DNA from: Colwellia sp. 20A7
GTDB lineage: Bacteria > Pseudomonadota > Gammaproteobacteria > Enterobacterales > Alteromonadaceae
DNA length: 64,000 nucleotides
Direction of reading: 5' to 3'
Assembly: GCF_009832865.1 (NCBI RefSeq)
Contig: NZ_CP047130.1
Coordinates: forward strand, 3,100,001-3,164,000
Made by a program: the position numbers and the translations under genes. Positions within the stretch are counted from its first letter, which is position 1. Every line of letters begins with the position of its first letter. Below, in pieces: positions 18,464 through 28,394 of the stretch. Below the pieces are notes generated by a model, which was not told the DNA's origin, searched no databases, and saw only the letters and a program-made list of their open reading frames with translations.

Positions 18464-19474
18464 TTACTTCGGCTCTGGGCGCGTAATTGAAAAATGCTGA
18501 TACGCTCTATCGGTAGCTATTCTGCCTCGTGGAGTGCGCTGTAAAAAGCCTTGTTGAATTAAAAATGGCTCAAGCACATCCTCTATAGTTTCTCGCTCTT
18601 CACCAATAGCTGCTGCCACATTATCAAGCCCGACAGGCCCACCCATAAATTTGTCAATAATTGCGTGCAGTAGCTTTCTGTCCATAATATCAAACCCTTC
18701 ATTATCGACTTCTAACATATCAAGAGCTGCCGCGGCTGTTTCTTGGTTCACTAAACCATGGGTTTTAATATCTGCATAGTCTCGTACACGACGTAATAGT
18801 CGATTAGCAATACGAGGAGTACCACGAGAGCGACGAGCCACTTCAAAGGCTCCTAATGCATCTATCTCTAAATTTAAGAAGTGTGCGGATCGTTTAACAA
18901 TGGTGGTTAAATCTTCCACATTATAAAACTCTAAGCGTTGAACAATACCAAATCTATCTCTGAGCGGGGATGTTAGCGCACCAGCCCTAGTAGTAGCACC
19001 AATTAAAGTAAAAGGCGGTAAATCTAACTTAATTGAACGGGCTGCGGGCCCTTCTCCAATCATGATATCAAGCTGATAATCCTCCATTGCGGGATAAAGT
19101 ATTTCCTCAACTACTGGGCTTAATCGATGAATTTCATCAATAAAGAGAATATCGTTTTCTTCTAAATTAGTTAACAGTGCAGCTAAATCACCGGCTTTTT
19201 CTAACACAGGTCCAGAAGTAGTTCGAATGCTTACGCCCATTTCATTGGCAACAATATTAGCCAATGTTGTTTTACCTAGACCTGGTGGTCCGAAAATAAG
19301 TAAATGGTCAAGGGGCTCTTCGCGTTTTTTGGCCGCTGGAATAAAAATTTCCATTTGTGCTTTAACATGAGCTTGCCCAGTGTAATCAGTAAGCATTTTA
19401 GGACGAATGGCACGATCGACACCTTCATCTTCAATACTTGCGACAGGCTCAATTAAACGATCTGCTTCTATCAT
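18464..19474 (-). CDS. ruvB: Holliday junction branch migration ATPase RuvB
   Basis: Hexameric AAA+ motor driving branch migration with RuvA, 336 residues. Walker [10 protein letters not shown] near 63-71, Walker [10 protein letters not shown] near 112, sensor segment GATTRAG and the C-terminal winged-helix DNA-binding domain ([22 protein letters not shown]) are all present. Length equals E. coli RuvB. It lies 103 bases downstream of ruvA on the same strand. Confidence 0.97.
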   Translation of the reverse strand: MIEADRLIEPVASIEDEGVDRAIRPKMLTDYTGQAHVKAQMEIFIPAAKKREEPLDHLLIFGPPGLGKTTLANIVANEMGVSIRTTSGPVLEKAGDLAALLTNLEENDILFIDEIHRLSPVVEEILYPAMEDYQLDIMIGEGPAARSIKLDLPPFTLIGATTRAGALTSPLRDRFGIVQRLEFYNVEDLTTIVKRSAHFLNLEIDALGAFEVARRSRGTPRIANRLLRRVRDYADIKTHGLVNQETAAAALDMLEVDNEGFDIMDRKLLHAIIDKFMGGPVGLDNVAAAIGEERETIEDVLEPFLIQQGFLQRTPRGRIATDRAYQHFSITRPEPK

Positions 19475-19577
19475 TTTTATTTCCTATTATTACCAGCAAG
19501 GTTTTTATTGCAGTAATTAATATTATTCATTTTAGTAACGGCTCTACTCTAGGAGAGTACTTTGGCAGTATGAGTAT

Positions 19578-20207
19578 TTATAACATTGATTTCAAAGAAA
19601 GGCGTATAATATCCTCGCTTGACATACCTTCATTATAAACAGCTTTAACCGCTTTATCGGCTTGTACTTGTTTATATCCTAATGAAATAAGTGCATTAAT
19701 CGCATCACCTTTATTATTACGGAAAGGATCATTCACAAAAGTATTTTCGGTAGTTAACTGTACTGGCATTGCATCTGTTGCCGGAGTTAATGAAGTTATT
19801 TGCCAATCTTTTAAACGATCTCGCATTTCTATTAACAAGCGCTCTGCTGTTTTTTTACCAACACCTGGAATTTTTACAATACCAGAAACATCATCATGAG
19901 CAACATAACTCACAAATTGATCCGCCGACATTGCCGATAATACCGCTAAGGCTAATTTAGGGCCAACACCATTCACTTTAATTAATAAACGAAACAGCTT
20001 TCGTTCAGTAGTATTAGCAAAGCCATATAATAATTGTGCGTCTTCACGTACTACAAAATGGGTATAAATAATCGCTTGTTCATTCAACTCAGGCAGCGCA
20101 TAAATACTGGTCATTGGCATAGTCACTTCGTAACCAACACCTGCACACTCGATGAGAATTTCGGGTGGGAATTTTTCAGCTAAAGTACCAGATAAACGAC
20201 CAATCAC
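19578..20207 (-). CDS. ruvA: Holliday junction binding protein RuvA
   Basis: Tetrameric protein that binds four-way DNA junctions and loads RuvB, 209 residues. The OB-fold N-terminus (MIGRLSGTL), the two helix-hairpin-helix segments ([15 protein letters not shown] and [14 protein letters not shown]) and the C-terminal UBA-like domain that contacts RuvB are visible. It uses a GTG start with an AGGT ribosome site. ruvC lies 1.4 kb upstream, separated by a gene on the other strand, instead of directly adjacent. Confidence 0.96.
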   Translation of the reverse strand: MIGRLSGTLAEKFPPEILIECAGVGYEVTMPMTSIYALPELNEQAIIYTHFVVREDAQLLYGFANTTERKLFRLLIKVNGVGPKLALAVLSAMSADQFVSYVAHDDVSGIVKIPGVGKKTAERLLIEMRDRLKDWQITSLTPATDAMPVQLTTENTFVNDPFRNNKGDAINALISLGYKQVQADKAVKAVYNEGMSSEDIIRLSLKSML

Positions 20208-20432
20208 AAGATAAACCTAAAGAAAATAATTAATGTGATAAAATCATACCACTAGATATTTATACAGTAAACCATTTTAATCCTGATAATATTTCAGTTA
20301 GTTTATATTTTCTGATAATTTAGACTGTGAATAAAGAAAATCGCGTTAACGCTAATTTTACTTATCATTTAATTAAGCTGGACGTTACTCGAAAAATTCA
20401 ATCAACGATAAATACTGAGCATACAAAAAATT

Positions 20433-21563
20433 ATGGAAGATATTTCTTTAACAAGTAAAAAAATAAATATTGCAATTATTGGTAGTAATTTTATCGTGGA
20501 TACATTCTTAACTGCCGCAGTAGAAGTTGAGGAATTTAACTTTTACGCTATATATTCTCGTCAACAAGCGACAGGTGAAGCTAAGGCGTTACAGTATGAT
20601 TATATAAATGATGGTAAAAAAGTAAAAGTATTTACTGATTTAGCTGTAATGCTTGATGATGACAATATTGACGCCGTATATATTGCGTCTCCAAATAGCT
20701 TTCATGCTAAACAAGCTATTCAATGTTTGAACGCGGGAAAACATGTATTAGGCGAAAAACCGAGTGCATCAAATAGTAAAGAGTTAAGCGAAATATTATC
20801 TGCTGCAATAGAAAATAATTGTTGTTTCATGGAAGCATTAATGAGCTTACACCTGCCAAATTTTTCACTGGTAAAACAACAGATTTATCGTATTGGTAAG
20901 CCGCGTAAATATTTTGGTCAATATTGCCAATACAGTTCAAGATACCGCCTCGCTCTCGAGTCTTTCGCAAAAAATAAATTAACGCCAAATAAGCCAAACC
21001 AAGTACCGAATACGTTTTTACCCGAATTTGCCAACGGCGCATTAATTGATATTGGTATTTACCCACTTTATCCTGTTGTCGCTTTGTGGGGAGAGCCTGA
21101 CGCTATTTCGGCACAAGCCGTAATACTAGACACAGGTGTTGATGGTGCTGGTGATTTACAGCTAGATTACGGTGATAAGGTTGCAAGCATCAGTTTTTCA
21201 AAAATAAGCAATGGTGAAAACTTTGTTGAGTTTCAAGGCGAATTAGGTCGGCTTAGAATTGAGTTTGTTTCGTTAATGAGTAAAGTTGAATTATTCTTAA
21301 ATGATGGCAGTTATGAGTTACTCAGTGCTACTGAAAGTAAGAGCGCAGATGAAGGTGAGATAGGGAATTATCAACCGATGTGCTATGAAATATCACACTT
21401 TGTAGCATTAGTTCAAGCGCATAAAGCACTAAATCAACCAGTAAAAATAGTAAATGTTGAAGCTTTGCAATCAACAGTAACCACATGGGAATTAAGTCGG
21501 CAGGTAATATCGATTATTGACCAAGCGCGGAAAGAAATAGGCGTTGTTTACCCTAATGATTAA
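20433..21563 (+). CDS. Gfo/Idh/MocA-type oxidoreductase
   Basis: Predicted NAD(P)-dependent dehydrogenase of 376 residues. A Rossmann fold starts near residue 12 (INIAIIGSNFIVDTF), with the family motif GKHVLGEKPSASNSKEL near 107-122 whose EKP lysine is the conserved catalytic-site residue, then the GFO_IDH_MocA C-terminal domain (GALIDIGIYPLYPV near 204). The nucleotide-binding loop is GSNFIV rather than the usual GxGxxG. Substrate is unknown. It stands alone on the + strand between ruvA and ruvC, ending at a strong shared terminator. Confidence 0.8.
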   Translation: MEDISLTSKKINIAIIGSNFIVDTFLTAAVEVEEFNFYAIYSRQQATGEAKALQYDYINDGKKVKVFTDLAVMLDDDNIDAVYIASPNSFHAKQAIQCLNAGKHVLGEKPSASNSKELSEILSAAIENNCCFMEALMSLHLPNFSLVKQQIYRIGKPRKYFGQYCQYSSRYRLALESFAKNKLTPNKPNQVPNTFLPEFANGALIDIGIYPLYPVVALWGEPDAISAQAVILDTGVDGAGDLQLDYGDKVASISFSKISNGENFVEFQGELGRLRIEFVSLMSKVELFLNDGSYELLSATESKSADEGEIGNYQPMCYEISHFVALVQAHKALNQPVKIVNVEALQSTVTTWELSRQVISIIDQARKEIGVVYPND

Positions 21564-21596
21564 TTCCATTAGTTTTATTTAAACTAATGGAATTAA
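21560..21596. terminator. Bidirectional terminator
   Basis: A perfect 16-bp stem (TTAATTCCATTAGTTT with AAACTAATGGAATTAA) with a 5-base loop begins within the stop codon of the oxidoreductase gene and lies between it and convergent ruvC. T-rich bases flank both sides. Confidence 0.7.
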
Positions 21597-21645
21597 TTTA
21601 AATAAACTAAACTTAACTAAATTTGGCATTGGTATTAGCTAAGTA

Positions 21646-22173
21646 TTATCTCAATCTTCTTCTAACAGTCTTTTGTGCTTGCCCTGTCAGTTTTGCTAAA
21701 CTTTCATGACTATTAGCATGGCATAGTGCCACGGCTAATGCATCGGCAGCATCGGCTTGTGGTGTACCAGGTAACCTAAGAATAGTTTTAACCATATGTT
21801 GTACTTGGCTCTTATCTGCAGCGCCAGTACCAACAACAGCCTGTTTAATTTGCCTTGCTGAATATTCAGCAATCAATAAGTCATTATTAGTTGCCGCAAC
21901 AATAGCTGCGCCGCGAGCTTGTCCTAATTTAAGTGCAGAGTCAGGGTTTTTTGCCATAAAGACTTGTTCAATAGCGAACATATCTGGTTGAAATTGAAGA
22001 ATTATTTCAGAAACGCCAGCAAAAATGGTTTGTAAGCGTGAGCCAAGATCTTCACCTTGGCTAAGCGCTTTAATACAACCACTACCAAGATAGGTAAAAG
22101 TACGACCTTCGTATTTAATAACCCCGTAGCCTGTGAAGCGCGAACCGGGATCAATACCGAGAATTATCGACAT
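21646..22173 (-). CDS. ruvC: Holliday junction endonuclease RuvC
   Basis: Dimeric resolvase that cleaves Holliday junctions, 175 residues. The N-terminus [17 protein letters not shown] holds the first catalytic aspartate; [12 protein letters not shown] gives the catalytic glutamate; [12 protein letters not shown] near the end supplies the last acidic residues. The ATG at 22173 gives the usual N-terminus [11 protein letters not shown]; the TTG four codons upstream is not needed. No clear ribosome site is seen. aspS is 68 bases upstream on the same strand; the yebC gene often found here is missing. Confidence 0.95.
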   Translation of the reverse strand: MSIILGIDPGSRFTGYGVIKYEGRTFTYLGSGCIKALSQGEDLGSRLQTIFAGVSEIILQFQPDMFAIEQVFMAKNPDSALKLGQARGAAIVAATNNDLLIAEYSARQIKQAVVGTGAADKSQVQHMVKTILRLPGTPQADAADALAVALCHANSHESLAKLTGQAQKTVRRRLR

Positions 22174-22241
22174 AATAAATAACAAATAATTAGTTAGGAG
22201 AGCGATGCCAGTAAAAACTGACCATCGCCACTCTATACTAT

Positions 22242-24026
22242 TTATTCGTCATCAGTACTCTTTTCAAGCTTTTGTATACCTAATTCAGCTAACTGATCAG
22301 GATTAGCATTACCTGGCGCATTTGTTAATGGACAAGCTGCTGTATTGGTTTTAGGGAATGCCATCACTTCACGAATAGAGCTAGCACCGGTCATTAACAT
22401 CACTAAACGATCAAGACCAAACGCTAAACCAGCATGTGGTGGCGCACCATATTGTAGTGCTTCAAGTAAGAAACCAAATTTCTCTTGTGCTTCTTCTTCA
22501 CCAATACCTAAAATTCTAAACGCTGCAGACTGCATATCTTGTTTATGAATACGGACTGAACCACCACCTAATTCACAACCGTTTAAAACCATATCGTAAG
22601 CATCAGACAAAGCACCTAGTGGATCGGCTTCAAGTTGCTCAGGAGTTAAATCTGTTGGTGCTGTAAATGGGTGATGAAGTGCGTGCATGCGACCATCAAT
22701 TTCCTCAAACATAGGGAAATCAACAACCCACAATGGTTTCCAATCACCTTCAAGTAAATCTAAATCTTCACCAATTTTAAGACGTAATGCACCAAGTGAT
22801 TCACTTACTACACTGTAAGTATCAGCGCCAAAGAAAATAATATCGCCCGTTTTAGCGTTAGTGCGTTCAAGTAATGCTTTTGCTGCATCAGCTGATAAGA
22901 ATTTTAAAATCGGCGATTGTAAACCTTCAACACCAGTAGATAATGCAGCATCAATATCATTTACTTTCATCCATGGCATACCTTTAGCGCCATAAATTCC
23001 AACAAACTTAGTTAAATCATCAATGCCTTTTCTTGAGAATTTTGAAGCACCATCAGGTACACAAATAACTGCTACACGGCCATTTGCATCGTTTGCTGGA
23101 CCTGAGAAAACTTTGAATTCAACATCTTTTAATATATCAGCAACATCCACTAACTCTAATGGATTACGTAAATCTGGCTTATCTGAGCCAAAACGAGCCA
23201 TTGCTTCAGAAAATGGCATACGAGGGAAGTCACCTAGATCAACATCAAGCATTTCTTGGAAAAGCTCGCGAATCATAGTTTCAGTAACGTCCATCACCTG
23301 ATCGCTAGATAGGAATGACGTTTCAATATCTATTTGTGTAAATTCAGGTTGTCTATCGGCACGTAAATCTTCATCACGGAAACATTTAACAATTTGGTAG
23401 TAACGTTCCATACCAGACATCATTAGCAATTGTTTAAACAACTGTGGTGATTGTGGCAAAGCAAAAAATTTGCCTTGATGCGTACGACTTGGCACTAAAT
23501 AATCACGTGCACCTTCAGGTGTCGCAGCTGTTAACATAGGTGTTTCAATATCTAAAAAGCCTAGGTTTTCTAGAGAGCTACGTACTTTTGATGTAACTTT
23601 TGCACGAAAACGCATACGTTCAGTCATTTCAACACGACGTAAATCAAGATAACGATATTTTAAACGCTGCTCTTCTGAGTTAGTTTGATTTGAATCTAAT
23701 GGTAATGGTGCAGATTTATTTAAAATAGTTAGCTCTAACCCTAACACTTCAATAGCACCCGTTTTCATGTCTTTGTTTACTTGACCTTCAGGGCGTGCAC
23801 GTACTTTACCTTTTAACTGAACACAAAATTCATTACGTAAAGTGTTTGCCGTGGCAAGTACTTCAGGTAAATCAGGATCGTAAACTACTTGTACTAAGCC
23901 TTCACGATCACGAAGATCTAAAAAGATAACAGCACCTAAGTCACGACGACGGTTTACCCAGCCACAAAGAGTGACTTCTTGACCAATATGAGATTCATTA
24001 ACCTCACCACAATAAAGACTACGCAT
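22242..24026 (-). CDS. aspS: Aspartate-tRNA ligase
   Basis: Class II aminoacyl-tRNA synthetase, 594 residues, attaching aspartate to tRNA(Asp). N-terminal OB anticodon-binding domain ([23 protein letters not shown]), class II catalytic core with motif 2 region [18 protein letters not shown] near 220, a bacterial GAD insertion (about 290-420) and motif 3 [13 protein letters not shown] near 540. This is the long bacterial form. Its placement before ruvC is conserved in Gammaproteobacteria. Confidence 0.97.
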   Translation of the reverse strand: MRSLYCGEVNESHIGQEVTLCGWVNRRRDLGAVIFLDLRDREGLVQVVYDPDLPEVLATANTLRNEFCVQLKGKVRARPEGQVNKDMKTGAIEVLGLELTILNKSAPLPLDSNQTNSEEQRLKYRYLDLRRVEMTERMRFRAKVTSKVRSSLENLGFLDIETPMLTAATPEGARDYLVPSRTHQGKFFALPQSPQLFKQLLMMSGMERYYQIVKCFRDEDLRADRQPEFTQIDIETSFLSSDQVMDVTETMIRELFQEMLDVDLGDFPRMPFSEAMARFGSDKPDLRNPLELVDVADILKDVEFKVFSGPANDANGRVAVICVPDGASKFSRKGIDDLTKFVGIYGAKGMPWMKVNDIDAALSTGVEGLQSPILKFLSADAAKALLERTNAKTGDIIFFGADTYSVVSESLGALRLKIGEDLDLLEGDWKPLWVVDFPMFEEIDGRMHALHHPFTAPTDLTPEQLEADPLGALSDAYDMVLNGCELGGGSVRIHKQDMQSAAFRILGIGEEEAQEKFGFLLEALQYGAPPHAGLAFGLDRLVMLMTGASSIREVMAFPKTNTAACPLTNAPGNANPDQLAELGIQKLEKSTDDE

Positions 24027-24308
24027 AGTTTTTGCCTTGATAATAATAGAAACTACTACTTACACGTACATCATGAACAACCCATGAATAACTTAATGCA
24101 AGCATATAAATGCCGGATATTATAAAGCAATGAATAGTAAAGTCACCCTAACTCAGAGTGATTATTTGATTAACTTAGCTTGAGAGACATTCAAAAAGGA
24201 TAGTTATGGCTTTCTCGTATGTAAATCGATATTAAAATGCAACTTTGCGGGTTCATTTGCTTATATATCGAATAAATATCAGTTAAAATAGCCCAAACTG
24301 TTACAACA

Positions 24309-25067
24309 ATGAAAGCCATGGACACTTCAGACACTAATTTAACCAATACTGATTTAATTTATTCAAATCCACACGCACAAGTAAAAGACTTTGCATTTGA
24401 TGCACAAGTTGTGGAAGTTTTCCCCGATATGATTTCACGTTCCGTACCGGGCTATAACACGATTATTGACACTATTGGTCGTCTGAGCCAACGTTTTGTG
24501 CAACAAGACACCTTAATATATGATTTAGGTTGTTCTTTAGGTGCCGCAACATTAGCTATGCGAAAACGTATAAAAAATACAAAATGTAAAATTATAGCTG
24601 TAGATAATTCGCCAGCAATGATTGAACGCTGCACAATGCACATCAATGCTTTTAAAGGTGAAACGCCCGTTGAAGTCGTTGAAGCTAATATTCAAGATGT
24701 AAAAGTAGACAATGCTTCAATGGTTGTACTAAATTTTACACTACAATTTGTTGATAAAGCTGAGCGTCAAACCTTAATCAATAATATAGCCAATGGTATT
24801 AATGATGGTGGAATTCTTGTTATTTCAGAAAAAATATCTCATGGTGATTCTGTTATTGATGAGCACTTAATCGACTTACATCATGATTTTAAACGTTCAA
24901 ATGGTTATAGTGAATTAGAAGTAGCACAAAAGCGGACTGCATTAGAAAACGTAATGCGTACTGACTCTGTTGAACAACATATTCAACGTTTAAAAGATGC
25001 CGGGTTTAGCCATGTTGCTCCTTGGTTTCAATGTTTCAATTTTATTTCTTTTATTGCTATAAAATAG
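24309..25067 (+). CDS. cmoA: Carboxy-S-adenosyl-L-methionine synthase
   Basis: Makes carboxy-SAM from SAM and prephenate for tRNA wobble uridine modification, 252 residues. Typical features are [20 protein letters not shown] near 28-47 and the methyltransferase-fold SAM site [15 protein letters not shown] near 74. An ATG three codons downstream (24318) is an alternative start. The cmoB gene follows 64 bases later on the same strand, forming the expected pair. Confidence 0.95.
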   Translation: MKAMDTSDTNLTNTDLIYSNPHAQVKDFAFDAQVVEVFPDMISRSVPGYNTIIDTIGRLSQRFVQQDTLIYDLGCSLGAATLAMRKRIKNTKCKIIAVDNSPAMIERCTMHINAFKGETPVEVVEANIQDVKVDNASMVVLNFTLQFVDKAERQTLINNIANGINDGGILVISEKISHGDSVIDEHLIDLHHDFKRSNGYSELEVAQKRTALENVMRTDSVEQHIQRLKDAGFSHVAPWFQCFNFISFIAIK

Positions 25068-25131
25068 TTAATTTAACAAATACTTTACCTAATATTCACT
25101 CCTAAATAGAAGTAACCTACAGACTAACGCT

Positions 25132-26097
25132 ATGACAAATTTTAGTAACTTTTATCAACAAATTGCCACTAACCGTTTAAGCCATTGGTTAAACACTTTA
25201 CCTGCACAGCTTGACCATTGGCAAAAAAATGAACTACATGGTGAATTTAAGCATTGGCAAAAAACATTAGAAGCCTTGCCTAACGCGCAAAATACCGACG
25301 TAGATTTAACCAAAAGTGTTACTGTAGGCAGTAAAGGTGATTTCAATAGCGGTGAAGAAAAACGCTTAGAAAATTTAATGAAAAAGTTTAAACCTTGGCG
25401 TAAAGGTCCATACCATATTCATGGCCTGCACATAGATACAGAGTGGCGTAGCGACTTTAAATGGGATCGATTAGCGGAACATATTGGCGATTTATCAGGT
25501 AAGTATGTTTTAGATATAGGTTGTGGCAGCGGCTATCATTTATGGCGAATGCGCGGTGCCGGAGCTAAATTTGTTGTTGGCGTAGATCCGACACAACTCT
25601 TTTTAATGCAATTTAATGCTGTACAACATTTCATTCAAGATAAAGCCGTTAACTTATTACCTTTAGGTGTTGAACAATTACCTGAATTAAAATCTTTTGA
25701 CACTGTTTTTGCCATGGGCGTTTTATATCATCGCCGCTCTCCTATCGACTTTCTCTACCAATTAAAATCACAATTAGTCAAAGGTGGTGAGCTAGTACTA
25801 GAAACCTTGATTGTAGATGGCGATGAAAATACAGTATTAGTACCCGGCGAACGCTATGCAAAAATGCGTAATGTTTGGTTCTTACCAAGCGCTAAGGCAA
25901 TGTGTGCATGGTTAGAACGCTGCGGGTTTAGTAATATTAGAGTCGTAAATACAGATATTACCGCCTTAGATGAGCAACGAAAAACAGAGTGGATAGATAC
26001 AGAGTCATTGTCTGACTTTTTAGACCCAGAAGATAATAGCAAAACAATAGAAGGCTACCCTGCTCCACAACGAGCCATTTTTATTGCTAATGCTTAA
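25132..26097 (+). CDS. cmoB: tRNA U34 carboxymethyltransferase
   Basis: Transfers the carboxymethyl group of carboxy-SAM to 5-hydroxyuridine at tRNA position 34, 321 residues. The SAM-binding motif [16 protein letters not shown] is near 124-139, with [17 protein letters not shown] before it and [12 protein letters not shown] after it, all CmoB hallmarks. It is downstream of cmoA and ends in a terminator hairpin. Confidence 0.95.
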   Translation: MTNFSNFYQQIATNRLSHWLNTLPAQLDHWQKNELHGEFKHWQKTLEALPNAQNTDVDLTKSVTVGSKGDFNSGEEKRLENLMKKFKPWRKGPYHIHGLHIDTEWRSDFKWDRLAEHIGDLSGKYVLDIGCGSGYHLWRMRGAGAKFVVGVDPTQLFLMQFNAVQHFIQDKAVNLLPLGVEQLPELKSFDTVFAMGVLYHRRSPIDFLYQLKSQLVKGGELVLETLIVDGDENTVLVPGERYAKMRNVWFLPSAKAMCAWLERCGFSNIRVVNTDITALDEQRKTEWIDTESLSDFLDPEDNSKTIEGYPAPQRAIFIANA

Positions 26098-26120
26098 TGA
26101 ACCTAAGATCAGGTTCATTA
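26095..26120. terminator. Bidirectional terminator after cmoB
   Basis: TAATGAACCT pairs perfectly with AGGTTCATTA around a 6-base loop, then TTCTTTCC. It includes the cmoB stop codon and serves also the convergent gene on the minus strand. Confidence 0.6.
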
Positions 26121-26151
26121 TTCTTTCCTACTAAATGCTAGGCTTTCTAGG

Positions 26152-26934
26152 CTAGTTTTGAGTTTGAGGTTTTAGGTAACTATCAATAATTTTTTGATAG
26201 TTACCGTTCGCCTTAATCTCGCTGATGCCATTATCAAAATCTTTTTGCAGTTGCTCATTACTAAAGCCAGCAACATAATCAATTTTTCCGAATAATGGGT
26301 GAACGACAAATTCTGCATTATAAATATTTGTACTTAAGCCTTCTTTTTTCATTCGCGTGAGTAAATACTTAAAAATATCTATATCCATCACCAGTGCATC
26401 AACTCGTTGGGTAAATAATAATGCCACCTGGCTTTTCTGATCGGCTAATTCAACGTAGCTATTTGAGTCTTTAAAAGTATCACTATATTCCTTACCTAAG
26501 AACTTGATAGCATTTTGAAATCCAGCAACACGCATGCCCGATAAGTCTGAAGTTTTTGTTATATTAAGGTTCTTATTTGCTAGCGTAATCACAACATTTC
26601 GGTAACTTATATAAGGTTTTGAAAGGTATAGCCCCAATTCATTTTCTGTTGTTGATAACGTTATTAAGCCTTCAATATTTCGTTTTTTATACACCTCGAT
26701 TTGCCGAGTCATTGGTAAATAAAAAAAGCTTATTTGATAATGATATTTACTAAGTGCCGCCTGTATAATTTCAATTTGCATACCTTTATCATCATCAACA
26801 AAAATAAAGGGCGGCTTTGATAAACCAGCAAGTAAAATAATATTATTGTCTTGAGCACACAATACTTTAGGCTGAATATAGGCAAAAAATAGCATTATAA
26901 AAACACTTGTTTTAACTAAAAATTTCAAAAACAA
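26152..26934 (-). CDS. Periplasmic solute-binding protein (SBP_bac_3-like), orphan
   Basis: Predicted secreted protein of 260 residues. A signal peptide (residues 1-27, ending near KVLCAQD) precedes a bacterial extracellular solute-binding family 3 fold: LSKPPFIFVDDDKGMQIEI near 38-56, then a GMRVAGFQNA hinge-type segment and C-terminal SEIKANGNYQKIIDSYL. No permease or ATPase gene is adjacent, which is common for such proteins in Alteromonadales. Ligand is unknown; it could be an amino-acid-binding or sensory accessory protein. Confidence 0.65.
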   Translation of the reverse strand: MFLKFLVKTSVFIMLFFAYIQPKVLCAQDNNIILLAGLSKPPFIFVDDDKGMQIEIIQAALSKYHYQISFFYLPMTRQIEVYKKRNIEGLITLSTTENELGLYLSKPYISYRNVVITLANKNLNITKTSDLSGMRVAGFQNAIKFLGKEYSDTFKDSNSYVELADQKSQVALLFTQRVDALVMDIDIFKYLLTRMKKEGLSTNIYNAEFVVHPLFGKIDYVAGFSNEQLQKDFDNGISEIKANGNYQKIIDSYLKPQTQN

Positions 26935-26998
26935 TTCACTCCTAAATTCATACTTAAATTAATACCCAAATTAATACTTAGCTCACGTCTAAATAAAG

Positions 26999-27040
26999 AC
27001 TGATTGATACTATTCATTATTCGCTATAGTATCAATCAGT
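26999..27040. promoter_or_regulatory. 15-bp inverted repeat in a divergent intergenic region
   Basis: ACTGATTGATACTAT and ATAGTATCAATCAGT form a perfect inverted repeat separated by 12 bases. It lies between the divergent solute-binding gene and the truncated dNTPase gene. Because of the symmetry, TTGATA and TAGTAT boxes 17 bases apart occur on both strands, so it may be a symmetric promoter/operator. An RNA hairpin is the alternative. Confidence 0.45.
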
Positions 27041-27096
27041 GTAACATCAATTAATATATTATTATTCATGAAAAATCAACACAGTATGAGATAGAT

Positions 27097-27444
27097 ATGA
27101 ATGAAGTTTGGTTGGAAAGACGCTTAAAGAAAGTATCAAAAAGACAACATGATCATCGTGATCCTTTTCAACGAGATCGGGCTAGAATTCTTCATTCTGC
27201 CGCTTTTAGACGATTACAATCAAAAACTCAGGTCATGGGTAGCGGTCAAAGTGATTTTTATCGAACACGATTAACTCATTCACTTGAAGCAGCACAAATT
27301 GGCTCAGGCATTACCGCACAGCTTCGTTGTAAATACCCTCAATTATGCCAAACATTATTTCCTGTTACCGACAGCTTAGTTGAAGCCATTTGTTTAGCGC
27401 ATGATATTGGTCACCCCCCATTCGAAAAAATTCACCCTATTTAG
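27097..27444 (+). pseudogene. Truncated dNTP triphosphohydrolase (dGTPase-like) fragment
   Basis: N-terminal 115 residues of a dGTPase-like dNTPase of the class that is about 440 residues long. Seen are [26 protein letters not shown], the first metal histidine in [10 protein letters not shown] (residue 61) and the HD doublet in [10 protein letters not shown] (102-103). The expected GHPPFGHGGE continuation breaks after the codons for PPF, and six foreign residues and a stop follow. The later metal aspartate and most of the helical fold are lost, so activity is unlikely. No 3' remainder was found in the window. An accessory region carrying another dGTPase gene starts at this break. Confidence 0.85.
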
Positions 27445-27576
27445 TACTTAAAATGTATGTTTGAGTAAAGTTACTTGAAAAACATCAATATTTTTCATTA
27501 TTAATCACAATTTCACATACGATTTTTAACATACGTTTTTTGAAAGTTAAAAATAACTCATAAATGGCATTTCAAA

Positions 27577-28167
27577 TTATGAAAGATCATCTATATTGGC
27601 TAAGCAACCTTCTTCAAACATATCCATGAATATTTTTACTTCTTCCATTTCAATTTTATAAGCTTCTACTTTATCACCCAATCTCTTTTTAACAGAAATA
27701 AACTCAGGGTTATGAAACTTAAGCTCATCACATGCTTTAAAGTATGCAGCAATAACATCAGCAGCCTTTACTAGTTTTTTATATTCTGCATCGACATCTT
27801 TTTGAACTAGCAACTCTTTAAATAATGGTTGAAGTTTAACTGGCAGTGAATCTAAACATTCTAATTCAGCCATATCTTCAATTTTCTTAAACTCTGCTGT
27901 CAGGGCTGGGGTACTATATTTTGTTGCATGGTTAATATCTTGTAGCTTAGTTTCTGACACTTCATGATAAAGCGCTACCGTAGCAGCTCTTTCAGGATTA
28001 ATATCGCCACCACAGTATACATTCCTGACGGTTGCCAATAAATGTGCAATAACAGCTACCTGATGACTATGCTCAGCTACATCTTCCTCTTTGACTAAAT
28101 GCATTGGTGACCAACGCTTAATCAAATTCATTCGTAATATCCATGCTAAAAAAGAGCTTTTTTTCAA
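27577..28167 (-). CDS. YfbR-type HD-domain 5'-nucleotidase, HE variant
   Basis: Related to E. coli YfbR, which removes phosphate from deoxyribonucleoside monophosphates, 196 residues. Conserved parts: KRWSPM near 18-23 (YfbR R-W substrate residues), AEHSHQVA (first metal histidine, near 33), VSE with the catalytic glutamate, and VKAADVIAAYFK with the late metal aspartate (near 135). The metal-binding HD doublet reads HE (LYHEVSETK, near 67-68), an unusual change that may alter metal use or activity. The gene is convergent with the broken dNTPase gene. Similarity is along the full length, but functional equivalence is uncertain. Confidence 0.75.
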   Translation of the reverse strand: MKKSSFLAWILRMNLIKRWSPMHLVKEEDVAEHSHQVAVIAHLLATVRNVYCGGDINPERAATVALYHEVSETKLQDINHATKYSTPALTAEFKKIEDMAELECLDSLPVKLQPLFKELLVQKDVDAEYKKLVKAADVIAAYFKACDELKFHNPEFISVKKRLGDKVEAYKIEMEEVKIFMDMFEEGCLANIDDLS

Positions 28168-28345
28168 TTTAATATCCTCTGTTTATACAGATAAAAGACC
28201 CCTGTTAATGCTCGTATCTTCTACAATTGTAAAATCTTTCTATCCATTAACAACATAAAACATAACAATATTTGCAATCAATATTACATCTTTCTGTTAC
28301 TTTTAAAACGACTTCTACACATTTAATATGATTAACTTCCTTATT

Positions 28346-28394
28346 AATTTTTAATTTTTAATTTTTAATTTTTAATTTTTAATTTTTAATTTTT
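28346..28394. repeat. Heptanucleotide tandem repeat (AATTTTT)7
   Basis: Seven exact AATTTTT units run through the 3' end of the peptidase gene and include its stop codon. Stops occur in all three frames of the repeat, so copy-number change should not lengthen the protein much. Confidence 0.95.

Noticed and set aside
28346..28394. Phase variation of the peptidase C-terminus by the 7-bp repeat
   Set aside because: The repeat has stop codons in all three frames within three units, so slippage would change only the last few residues.
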